This document shows, piece after piece, positions 40,021 through 50,940 of a stretch of DNA of 62,000 nucleotides. The first letter of the stretch is position 1; every line of letters begins with the position of its first letter. The position numbers were made by a program, and so were the translations under genes. Source of the stretch: Phoronis australis. Its lineage: Eukaryota > Phoronida > Phoronidae. The notes beneath the pieces were generated by a model. That model saw only the letters and a list, made by a program, of their open reading frames with translations. It did no database searches and had not been told where the DNA came from. The stretch lies in assembly GCA_002633005.1 (NCBI GenBank), contig NMRA01000283.1, positions 1 through 62,000 on the forward strand. Direction: 5' to 3'.

Positions 40021-40069
40021 ATGGCGATGTGCTGGTTGTCTCTTGTGGTTATCACCGTGGTTATTGAAG
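40021..40069 (+). CDS. Nicotinic acetylcholine receptor subunit, exon 1 (signal peptide)
   Basis: ATG followed by 16 codons and one base, MAMCWLSLVVITVVIE plus G, ending at a donor GTAGGT. The peptide is a hydrophobic secretion signal of the kind that opens Cys-loop receptor subunits. The donor is phase 1, and exon 2 at 57923 begins with the two bases needed to complete a Gly codon, giving ...VVIEGLAASDDENR..., with likely signal cleavage near the Ala-Ala-Ser. A TATA box lies 35 bases upstream. Assignment to this gene rests on phase, signal character and position; the intron to exon 2 is about 17.9 kb, so another first exon cannot be excluded. A second in-frame ATG two codons on (40027) is an alternative start. 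Confidence 0.65.
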
Positions 40070-40734
40070 GTAGGTATTCAATTTTTAATGACTCACTGTG
40101 TTACCGCGACATAAATAAACTACATAACTAGCTTTGCAAAACTGCTGCGTGACACATACATTGACTTTTGCATTAATATCATAACTTCGAATAAACAAAA
40201 CAACTTTGGTTTTCCTTCGACATACCTTTTAATAAGGTTTTATCGTAATCAATGTCAATTATTCAATTTGAAATGAAGCCCAGGTTTATTAAACTTGCTT
40301 TCGTACGTCATTTCAGTTAAGAGAACCATTAGCTTGCATTACCAAATAGCCAGTAATGTATCAACTACTTGACAGATCCAATATGTACGGTATTCTTAAA
40401 AGTGAAAAACGCCGTTAGGGGTGTTAGGGTTGAGAGAAAATCTATCACTCTTGCAACACAATTGTATTGCGAATCATCAACTGAAATCCAGACGCACACA
40501 CTGAGGAAATACTAGTTCGAATAAGTTAAGTTCACGCCTGATCGTTTTATTATTTTCATTTTTTATCAGAGCTAATGGGTAGTTTGCTCAAGGTGTTCTG
40601 TTTTATAACTTACATATAAGTTCGATAGCAGCCCTTCATTGTCGCAAACTTGGCTGAAGACACGACAGTGTCTTTTGTTACACAGCTTGATATACACCCG
40701 TTCGTATTCTGCATATACAATCTCCTATCTTTCG

Positions 40735-41290
40735 GCGTGTGGCTCAACCTTGGGGAAAAATGAACGTTTTCGTAGTTATATAAATTTGGTTGAAGACAGA
40801 GCTGCATTTTGTTACACAGCTTGATATACTTCGTACATTCTATACGAGCTTCCGGTGTGAGAGCAGGAAGAAGGGCATACATGTACAAGCAGAGAGTGTT
40901 AATGTAACACCCTTGCGTAAACACGTGTGATCTGCTCCTTCAGCGCAGATTTTTCTTCTGACAATCTCTGGTTTTACGGCCTTCTACTTGCTCTCACTGT
41001 TTATTTCAATGTTTATTTCGCTTCCATCGCGTTCACTTTACCTATTGCCCGAAGATGAGGCATGTTGTTTTGCAATATAGCTAATATTTTAACCTGTTTG
41101 TCAGTTATATGTAAGTCTCTCGTCGTTTTGCTTCACACTAGCACGCCAGAAGAGCGTATAGAAAGTACGAAGTATATCAAGCTGTGTATCAAAATACAGA
41201 CCTGTCCTCAACCGAATTTATATAATTATGAAAACGTCCATTTTCCCGAAGAGATTTTGCGTCCACAAAAATCCCCCAAGGTTGAGCTCT
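40735..41290. mobile_element. Inverted-repeat (MITE-like) element
   Basis: The left arm (about 40735-40885) and the reverse complement of the right arm (about 41120-41285) share long words such as gtacgaagtatatcaagctg and 'aaatttatata', plus a common 'ccttgggg..aaa' end. The arms are about 150 bp with a spacer of about 240 bp. Part of the left arm is also repeated directly just before it (ttgttacacagcttgatata at about 40656 and 40812). There is no coding capacity. This fits a non-autonomous terminal-inverted-repeat element that lies in the receptor intron. Confidence 0.7.
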
Positions 41291-42366
41291 TTCGGACAAA
41301 CGTGGATGGGCTCTTTCAGAAATTTGCATTACGGCCTCATTCAGCAGCCGGCTTAAAAGTGCTATGGAAGGGAGTAAGACAGTACATTTGAGATTAGAAA
41401 ATTTACAACTCAGTGTTATGATGCAATTGCAAGCGGGGAATAATTCCACTATAAAGATTGTAACGTTGGTTGACTTGAAATTCGAGGCAGCCGGTTTTCA
41501 CTTTATCGACAGTGTGGCAACAGAAACTGTAAGAGTTGTCTGGCGACGCGTCAGTTGACACGTCATCGACAAACTTGGAGATTTCATCGATCCCTTTGGG
41601 AAAATAATGACAGATTGCCACATTTTCCACACCCTTTCCCGTACCAGAAATCCAAAACGATACCAAGAGAATCCCAATGAGGACTTTTCGATCCTTGTTT
41701 CCAAGAAAAAACACTGAAAGGGGCGTTATGTTGGTGAGGGCTCTTTCGGAAATCCCCGGTACCCTCCGTCCGTGCTAATGCGCGTACGCTTTTCTAGCTC
41801 TAGTATCTTAAAATGCATTCTCATTTTTCTAATGACCATCCAGTCAACTTCTATTTCGAAAGACTTTTTCATGCATTCATTCAGATTGCTTCCTAATAAT
41901 GACGTCAGGATGCAAGTAAACAGTGATAGTGAAATAATACAGATTTCCTCTTCTAGAAATGATTCCTGCTTATTCTAATAATTTCACTGTTTTTATAGTG
42001 CAATGTGGAAAACATCTAATTGATCATTAGAAATGTGTTCGGAGGCATTTTGGTCAAAAGGAGTTTCGGAAGCAAGTGGGAAACAGAAGTCGTGCATGTA
42101 TAGGGCTAATCAAACCTCACAGTTCTTCTCAAGGAAACTGAAATGAGCTGTCAGTTTTCTACTAAAAGGTGTGAATGATCTGAACAACATACTTCGGCCT
42201 ATTGAGTAATCTATTTAAACAGTACCACCTGTACTTGAACGTCTTTACTGTGGGCGTATTCAGCAGATTGCAAGGAAATGCTTACACCTTAGACGGATTT
42301 GAGAGGCATGGAGGATTAACCAAAACGCGTCAACACTGAGATTTCAGAGTGCATTGTGTTTTAGTC

Positions 42367-42507
42367 ACTTACAGGGGTCCCACATTTGAGAACCAGTTTT
42401 ACATTAGGGCTGGTAATAGACTTACAGAAGTCCCACATCTTGAGAACCAGTTTTACATTAGGGCTGGTAATAGACTTACAGAAGTCCCACATCTTGAGAA
42501 CCAGTCT
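42367..42507 (+). repeat. 54-bp tandem repeat, about 2.6 copies
   Basis: The word gagaaccag recurs at 42388, 42442 and 42496, exactly 54 bp apart, and the two full units are nearly identical. As 54 is a multiple of three, the plus-strand frame through it reads an 18-residue repeat that begins LENQFYIRAGNR. No function is known; the high identity suggests a recent duplication. The open frame around it is 73 codons and has no recognised domain. Confidence 0.9.
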
Positions 42508-42892
42508 TCTCAACTGAAAAATGGGCATGGAATGAAACTGGTGTTCAAAATTGGGCCACTCTGTAAATGACTTTTGCTGATTTGCGTGCCTTAAAGTGCA
42601 GGCAACGAAAATCGGGTATATCTTTCATAAGCGCCGAAAAGCAGCAAAGTTGACGTTCATACATTGTACTTCAATTGTTCACTGTTTATCAATACTTAGA
42701 GACCGTACAAGGCGAGGGAGCGGAAGTTTTGAAAAAAATGCGTGCGTTGCCTAAATGTAGGCCTAAGCTTTTCCGCTGATGACTTTATTGACGATGTGTA
42801 CGACTGTGCTCTCAAGTAACTGAATGTTCACTTTCGCACGAGCCTGTAGCATGATAGGTTTACCGGTGCAGCTATGGCCGTTTTTAGCTGGA

Positions 42893-42912
42893 ACCATAGT
42901 TCGAACTATGGT
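42893..42912. repeat. 20-bp perfect palindrome
   Basis: accatagttcgaactatggt reads the same on both strands and is centred on TTCGAA. A further 'actatggtcaa' lies about 40 bp downstream. It could be a dimeric protein-binding site or the tip of a decayed inverted-repeat element; I see no larger arms. Confidence 0.8.
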
Positions 42913-44867
42913 CACCGTAGTTCCACGTGAATGCACCAAGTCAACCACTATGGTCAAGTATTGAGCTTTGAAGCCTACATGTACATGTAACTTAAGTGGG
43001 ACTCCTGTTGGTTACTAAAGTTATGATGGCGGACTAAGGGTAGACGTACGCAAGTAAATTGAACGATTTCTTTTGTTAATATGTGTTATTCTCCAAAATA
43101 ATACAAAATTGCAGCTAAATATGTAAACTATGCATTTACTGAAACAATGATAACAAATAATTCAGTTGCTAATAAGTTATGTACACTGTTTCACTATGTA
43201 GGTCAGCTTATTTGATCCTTCCGCGAATTTATGGCAAATTGAAGCATAGATGAGCGGAATGCGTTCATTCGTTAGTTTATATAAGTATTATGATATCTTG
43301 TGAATATGTTATTTGCTGAATTTGTTGTTTTCATCTGTCATAACCCTAGCGGAAATCGATACTGAATAAACTACTTGCTTACAGAGACTACTATTAATAG
43401 TTAACCAAAGTTCGTTAAGTGAAAAACGGCCTATGAAAACGAATGAAACAGTGCTACTAAACCAGGTCGGTAAACAGTAATTACATACAGGATCGTGCAC
43501 CTATCAAAAAGTATCTATTATATAAAATGCATCGTTTGCGCAAACTCCGTCTCCTCCGCTCCACTACAGGTCCCAGGTATTGCACGCCCCCCTATTTGGA
43601 TTTGAGGTGTTTTATTTCTTTCCCGTCGAAGGGGAAATGCTGGCCATCGCCTGCTCGCGATTTAAAAATTCTATCCTTCGTTATTTATTTACTATATTAT
43701 TCTTTTCCTGTCCTAGTGAAACGTCTGGGATGATCACTCACGTGTGTGTTAGGAAGCACTTGTTTCTGATAAATTAAAAAGAGCCACCTCAACAGGCAAT
43801 CTGAAAACAAAGACCACTTTAAGCAAATAACCTTTTAAATACACTAAGTAGACATTTACGTAATGAACGCTGAACATCAATTAACGATGTTGCTAACATT
43901 GTTTTGCCTTATTCACGCCTCCGTGTCAATATGCTCCCAGACATTAAACTGTTTTTAATGTATAGATTTGATGTCAACGAGACTCCATTATGACGTTAAT
44001 AGTTGACTGCCTACAGAACGTTTTGAGTATGTTCAAGTGCAAGATCGGTGATATATTGAAAATCATATTAGATAATTTTTCAAATCTCCGATATAAAATA
44101 AAATTGCCTCAACGTGAAGGTAATTAAGAAATCCTTATTTACATGTTACAAATGAACTAACTTCAAGTACAATAAAACCAATGTATTGCATAACATATAT
44201 ATGCAATTAGGTACACATGCGCACTGCACACATTATACATTTTGACACTGATTCGCGTCTTTCTTCAGATTTAAGTAAAATTCTATACTGTTTGCTCTCA
44301 TTTATTTACAAAAGTAGCGTCGACTATATTTCTAATAGTAGGTAAGTATGTTTGGGGATCGTTATATAAAGGATACACTGATAAAATGAATTTCATTTTC
44401 AACATTTAAGCCACAACAAATGCATGCCCTTTATGAACGTATCGTATTCGTTCTGCCTGCTACTGACATTAAATTGTATTGAACACATCTGAATTTGGCC
44501 AACCTCTATAACTTAACAGAGTTTTCAACATGAAATAAACAATATTCGATTTTAAACCATTTTAAACAAAAGGTATGCATCGAGACTGGTCTACTCCAAC
44601 AGTTTTCCATTCCAATGTTGGTATTCTATTTTGAAATTCGTTTACAAAATTCTCCTCGTCAACGACTCTTTTGCTTAACCCACACAATCCCAAAACCAGT
44701 CGAGCACCACAAGTGTTTTGCCTTTAAACCCCAGCTATCTCTAACATTCTCGGCGAATTCATATTGCACAGCGTAACATGCTTTAGCGTATCTGTTTTGT
44801 GGAAACTTTTTAATTCTCAAGTTAACCAATTTTTACTTATTAAACTGAGTCTCTTAACAGTAAATCA

Positions 44868-46100
44868 ACCTCTGTGCCTATAGGTGAACTTAGTACTGAG
44901 AGTGTACAATACAAACATATTGTCAATTGCAGAGTAATCCTTGCGGATACCCACGTGTGCTTCATTCACAATTTCATTTGTATTTGGCCATTCAAGTCCT
45001 CCGCTTCATGCAGAAGAGTTGATTTCTCTATAGTTTCCCAGGTCATTTTGTCACCTCCTTTGAAGAACGATACTATAACACCCAATCTCCATCCAGACGG
45101 ATAAATTCCAGTACCTAATATGCAATTAAACAACGGTGACAAAACGTGAATAAAAGGCTGTGTACAATATTCAAAATCCTCCAATGGTTTCCCATCGCAT
45201 CCAGCTGATTTTCCAATGATATGACCAATAATGTGAATAACTTCAGTCCAAGAACTATGCTTGTCTAGTAAATATTCAATATCTTCCAATAAATTATTCG
45301 AATTACTTGAATCACAACAACTAAAGATCCGTGGAATGGATATGAAATTGATGAACTTCTCTCTAGATATTCAACTCCGCAGTATCTAAACAAACACTTT
45401 GAATGTATCAAATCATTCTGCATTAGGCATACTTGCACATTTTCTCTTTTTTCTGGGTTTTCAGTATTTCTAAATCTTCTTACTTTTGACGTGTTTTCCA
45501 AAGACGTGGTTTTATCGTTCAGAAACCGTTGTTTGTTCTCTTCATGCTGTCTTTGTAGACTTTATTTTGTTCTCTGTAAACAGATAAGTTGTGAACGTAA
45601 GGGTAGCGCCTGTGTCCTCTCAATATCTTCGAGCCGAACGTTCATTTCCGTGATATTCACTGGATTTTTTCGGGCGCACCGAGAGTTGTATACATATACA
45701 TGCCGGCTTGGGCTGCATTGTGTTTCATTAGATTATGTCAACGGCTTAAAGCTTCGTCCACTTGATTATTGCTGAGAATATCTTCTATGGACCCAAGCTG
45801 TGTTGCACTTTCAGTAGTACTTAATCCTCCTATATACTTCACTTTAAGAACATCTTTCCATTTTACACCGTTTTTATTTTAACCATATATTAGTAAAGCA
45901 TAAAAATATTTCCAGGTGATCAGTGCAATGGGCCCACATGCGAGTCCTGCGCACATCTGGTACAACGTGTATCAGATCGCCTGCAGTTATTTTTTATAAC
46001 CTGTATTGCACTTTCAGTAGTACTCAATTCCCCTATATACTTCACTTTAAGAGCAACTTTCCATTTTACACCGTTTGTATTTTATTTCTGGCCGGAACAA
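44868..46100 (-). pseudogene. Broken non-LTR retrotransposon (LINE), linker and reverse transcriptase part
   Basis: Minus-strand translation gives, in order, a linker piece (KWKDVLKVKYIGGLSTTES, near 45800-45870), then RT motifs: KSAGCDG (45191-45212), IYPSGWRLGVIV and GGDK, then DLGNYREI (45021-45044), then EAHVGIRKDYSAIDN (44921-44963). These match the RT0-RT2 blocks of LINE polymerases (K.AGxDG, P..W....I.P..K.GD, NYRGI, EAQ.GFRK..ST.D). A one-base loss after GDK shifts the frame, several stops interrupt it, and the segment between NYREI and EAHV is shortened. The catalytic YxDD region is absent. The piece at 45800-45885 is partly repeated about 201 bp away (46003-46090). It is inactive and lies antisense in the receptor intron. 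The clade is uncertain; L2/CR1-like is possible. Confidence 0.85.
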
Positions 46101-46859
46101 TAATATTACTATCTTGATTAATACTTTTGAGAACAGCAATATTTAACTTGAACTCATGTGGTTTATTATTCGAATCTACTTGTTCCCCAGCTACAAAAAT
46201 TGTAAACAACGATAGTGAGGGCTCAGAAACAATGGCGTAATTTACAACACTCTGACCAAGGTTGAGTTCAGTAGCTGTCTCGCGACAGAAAATCTAGCCA
46301 AAATCACGTGTTCTCATCTAAAATACACGACAATATCTCACGTACTTTCGTGAAGTCTTGCTTTTTGCGAGGTCCTAGCGTAGGGGCCCAGCGTTACTGA
46401 ACTCTACCGGGTATTAGTCATACACATTTTGCGACCTATAGCCTCATCGCTATCAGACCTTCCATTTACAATGCGCAATTCTGCTGATTCGCATAACAAC
46501 AATAATTCCAAACCATATTGCTTGCAGTCAACGTCCTCAGGACAACCGCGTTTGTAACAGTATCTCATTCATACTACCCTACGAGGTCACGAGCATTGCA
46601 AATGAACAAATAAGCATCGTCGTGAGAACTAATAAGGAAGTCATCCAGGTCAGCTGTACGGGTAAAATCGCAGCATATTAAATATTACAGTCAGTATCAC
46701 GTGTTTTACAGCTATACTAAGTTTTCCGTTTTTCTATGGTTAATACTGAAATGTAAACGAAACCAAGTTTCCGATAAGACAGGAATCAGATCATCGTTGG
46801 ACTAAAATAGACACAGGGCAAGTACATGTACATGTAGCCATAGGCAGCAGTGAAAGATG

Positions 46860-47010
46860 TAAGGGAGGGGGCCAAGGAGGCCATGCCCCTCCCCCTAAAA
46901 TTCTCCTAGATTCCGTTTGACATTTCGGGGATGCAAATGTCTGACGGGCAAAATCCTGGCTAATACTATGCCCTGCCCCCTCCCCCCAACTCCCCCTGGG
47001 CAGACCAACA
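46860..47010. other. C-rich patch in AT-rich intron
   Basis: Two runs of C (cccctccccct and ccctccccccaactccccct) lie within 150 bp of otherwise AT-rich DNA, with G-runs just before. No frame or splice signal is evident. It is probably part of an old dispersed repeat; the complementary strand has G-runs that could form a quadruplex. Confidence 0.4.
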
Positions 47011-47260
47011 GCCAGCAGCGGGAATTTCCGTCAGTGTAAGCAAGACAGTTACCAGTAAAATCGACCTAGGACATTCCTTTAAGGCGTTACAAACCTGGCT
47101 TCTGGTAAAATATCAACTTTTGATTTATGAGATGTGACGTTAAAAACGGGTCTCGATATGTTTTTAGCCAGTTTAGAATTGATTTATAAAAATGTGATGA
47201 ATCATGGGTCTATTACCGGTTGAGACCAGATACAACAATATGGCTTATCCGGCTGGTTTG

Positions 47261-47930
47261 TTATCCCATACGGGTTGAATCTGTCGAGGGAAGTACGGTC
47301 ATGTAATATTGTTTTCCGTATTCACCTCCCGCACTACTTCAACAGTGACCTCTGACATGGAAAGTTCAAAAGGTAGGACAATGTCGACTCAACGTCGTTA
47401 GCCGGAAGATCACCAAACTTTCGGAAAATAGTTTAAAGTAATACAATTGTGGTAGTGAAAATAACACTCAATCGTAACATCTGGAACAGGACTGTTAAAT
47501 ATATGACAGTTCTGTCTCAGCTTTCATTTGCTAAATATTTTATCGTGTACAACTCAGCCGCAGATTCCTCGGTAACTACAATATAAAATATTGTTGCTAT
47601 TAAAATATTTTCAGGAGATGTAACAAGTTCAGTGCAAATTAACCTTTGTTTTCATCTTCTTTATCTCTTTTCAAGTAATAAATCGTTACATTTAAAACTG
47701 TTTCTTTTACTAGCGAAAACTTGCAACCTAACGCGCAAGTACATGCATATAGAATGTGATCCGCCACGTGAACAGTCTGAATGAAGTATTTGAAAAATCT
47801 GCGGAAAAAAATGAAAGAAACTTAGGAATTCGAGGACTATGGGATAAATACAAAACGTACCTCGATTGGCGTACATGACGTAATATCCCACGAGACATTA
47901 TTCCGCGATATGCGAAATAATGTCGGTACG
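47261..47930. mobile_element. Dispersed 0.65-kb repeat, copy 1 (hairpin end)
   Basis: From 'ttatcccatacg' to the small hairpin gacattatt...aataatgtc (47895-47925) this segment matches 56601-57266 along its length, with strong stretches such as tcacctcccgcactacttca and 'gatccgccacgtga'. It carries no intact frame. The paired copies nine kilobases apart and the hairpin end suggest a non-autonomous mobile element. Confidence 0.7.
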
Positions 47931-48099
47931 CTTTGTGTATTTATGTGTGCAGCATGGACTTAAGAAATGAAAAATAAAATAATTTGTAATCGCCAATATG
48001 GCTGCTCAAAATACCGCAATTGACTTGCAGCGACGTTTAAGACTTGAGGATGATATTTGTTCTTGTGTTTTTTTGTGCATAAAAAATTACATTACCCCG

Positions 48100-48340
48100 C
48101 TTAGCTCCGATTCTCCTCGATATGTGCCTCCCGTAGGTCGTTTTTACTGCTCTCCTCCCGTCACTGCAGGAACCCTATTGGGGTGCCAACAGGAACCCCA
48201 CTGGGGTGCCAACTGGAAAGGATTTTTCAAGCTTAGCCACTGCGTCCACCCGGCATGTTTTTGGTTCTCAGTTTATTTTAAAACAGTGAAAGACGTGTGT
48301 TCAAACCTTAATTTATTTTAAACCGAGCTTGCCGATGTGC
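48100..48340. repeat. Old dispersed repeat, copy 1, with a 23-bp tandem duplication
   Basis: Shares 'agctccgattctc', 'gtaggtcgtttttactgc' and 'tttattttaaaacagt' type words with 53115-53365. Inside, aggaaccc(t/c)a(t/c)tggggtg is duplicated with a 23-bp period (48168-48213). The 107-codon frame starting at ATG 47998 runs through this repeat and is therefore not trusted as a gene. Confidence 0.5.
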
Positions 48341-48905
48341 CCGAACTTGTAGCATGTTCTGCCACCATTTTCTGGAAACGAGGCGTACCAATACCTTGTT
48401 CTGTCACAGGCTTTCATTCTTTGCTATAACAGATTGATAAGAAGCGTCCAGTTGATCCGTCTTCTGTCGTAGTTTTGACAATCAGTGCCCGGCCTTGTTA
48501 AACCTGTTGCCGACAGGTATTGTGGGTTCTCGCAAACGTGGAAGAATGGGCTGTTTTTTACATATGAAAATTGGCTTTATGCGTCAGAGAGCAAAGCCAA
48601 AGTTATGATTGGCTAACAATGATATGAATGTTAACAGAAACTTTGGCAGGTCGTCATGCGTCAGTTTACGACGTCGGGGCACAAAAACAATTCGAAAGAG
48701 AATCTTGGCAACTGAACAATTTAAATTCAAGGGTAAATAATTTGAATTTTCCACACTAAATTCGCCACTTTCCGTATGGCAATCTGTAACAAGTACAAAG
48801 ATGGACAATTTGCTCAGTACAAACCTAAAATATTCAGTCAAAATGAAGGAATTCCCTATCGTGACGGCTGAACGGAAGCGGAATTCACCGCCAGAGTAGT
48901 CTTCC

Positions 48906-48915
48906 GTCACGTGAC
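48906..48915. promoter_or_regulatory. GTCACGTGAC palindrome (extended E-box)
   Basis: Perfect 10-bp palindrome around CACGTG, the type of site bound by bHLH-zip factors (USF, MITF/TFE). The same 10-mer is at 57423 and 57749. Whether these are functional is unknown. Confidence 0.3.
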
Positions 48916-50619
48916 CGAGAATGAAGAAGAATGAACAGGAAAGTTAGTAATGGTTACCAGTCACTTTACAGTCAGAAAATTAGCCGCCATGACGGGGAAA
49001 CGGTATATTCATCGTACTTGCAGGCATGTATCTCAGTCAGCAGCATAAACGCAAATCATTGAAAATAGCAGTATGAACATTCAGTACGATTGGGTACAGG
49101 GGTACCCTGGTAGCTTGCAAGGCACTCTGTGACAGCTACATGTAAGTGGTTGAGCTATCATTTACGTGGATTATTGCATGGTCAAGGATCGTTTGTGTAA
49201 CAGTCAAGCCCACTGTACTCTCGCTGGACGAGGAGCTGTTGACGGACCCCGAAATTGAATTCACAAAACAAATATTTTTAAGATAACAGGGTCTTTTCGT
49301 TGTCTAAATCTGCAATGCTCAAAAACAATCTTTAATCGCCGTTTGTCAACATGCTGGAAGGTGACGCCATTTCCATGTTAGCTGGGGATAAAAAAAAATT
49401 TAAGCCCCAACGCTACCGCCACCAGCCTTCTCTCACCCGAAACTGCATAGTTGGAGCTGACTAAAAAGAGAAATCCTGCATCATTTTTACTTCTCTCAAG
49501 TGGATTTTCTTTTTGTATTTGAAAAAGCTGGCAACTGAATAAAAATATCACACCCCATCGACTCGATTTTCAAAATAAAACGGACCAGAATCAGTTATGT
49601 TTTTTTAAGTAATACCGTATTCTTCTTTGTACATTGTACTATAAATTTTCAAAAATAGGACCATGGGCGTATTTTTGGATACCGTTTGCAGGTTTTGAAA
49701 ATCTGACGAATTGTTCTGAAATACGTAGGTCATATTTCTTGAGGTAAAGTTTGTTTTCTTAGAGAAGACTTTATACTTTGGGAACGCTACAATTTAGCGA
49801 AATATTGGACGGTTTTGCTGCCGTTACTAATCGTACTGACACAGTATGAAGAACAGTTTTAATGACACAGTTTCAGAAAATACGCTCCCCCCTCCTTTTT
49901 CCGAAAACACACACGTCCGGGGTATATTCGGTTTCAGATGATATTTTTGAAAGGTCATATTCCTAATAGGCGCTCATGGACATATTTTCGATAATTCCCG
50001 GTACACATGGCCAGCATATTAGTGCGCTAAGGCAAACTAGTCAACAACACACAAATTGTTTCTTTTGGTGGCGGCATAGTGTACATGCAAAGATTTTAAA
50101 ACTGAGGTATCAGGTTTACTCAACAGCTTATAATTGATACAGAGGACTTTTCCACAAGTTTTCACTTTAAATGCTTAGCTCTGATTTTACTTAGAGAAAG
50201 CGCACCAAATTGACAAAAAGTGATAGTCATCTTTGACACAATTCGGGAAGCATACACACAGTTTTTATATTCGATATTTAAATGTCTGCCAGTTTCTATT
50301 GCTGGCCTGTGGTTGCACAGCGAAGACGTGTTAAACGTGACACACACAATCGTGGGAGATTATCAATTTCTCAATGGTTGCCAAGTTCAAATACAGCCTA
50401 AATTTTTGGTTTAACTTAGAATGTACATCCACCGTACTGTCACCTTTGGAGACAGCGGTTTTTAACAATGGTGATAAAATATTTACAAATTACTCGTGGC
50501 ACACGACTCTTTGGTTTAGCCAAATGTCAAAAAGATACCATATATTGAATATAAGTTGGGGAGAGAGCGTTCCCAATAGGCCCGCCTTGATCGAACTCTC
50601 GTGTGTCGCGGAGGTATAA

Positions 50620-50940
50620 AATTGTCTTGCATGCCCGACCTACTTTTGAAAATGTCAGACACTCTTGCTGAGTTAAGAAGGAAAGAACAACGCAAAGGTC
50701 ATCAAGCATTAATTTCTTGGGGTCAGCATCGCAATTCAAAATTCAATAATACAAGGTTGCCTGAATTACAATGATAAATTGTACATAAGATATATGAAAC
50801 AGTGAATGATCTGTATATCAGTGTGGCATATGAAAAAAGGACAGGTGCTTAACACTTAAAATGCAATGCGGGTAAATACCATAGAATGAGTGTAGTGCTG
50901 CTCTATTTCTGGAATTCCCTGTTATAAATTTATCTCCCAT
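50620..50940. repeat. Old dispersed repeat, copy 1
   Basis: Shares ordered words with 54560-54870, for example 'aggacaggtgctt', 'gggtaaata' and 'agaatga' with similar spacing. It is degenerate, without a coding frame. Together with the 48.1/53.1-kb pair it may be the trace of an old tandem duplication within the intron. Confidence 0.45.

Noticed and set aside
47998-48321. 107-codon frame with a good ATG context (ccaatATGgctgc)
   Set aside because: It runs through a dispersed repeat that recurs, broken, at 53100; no domain is seen.
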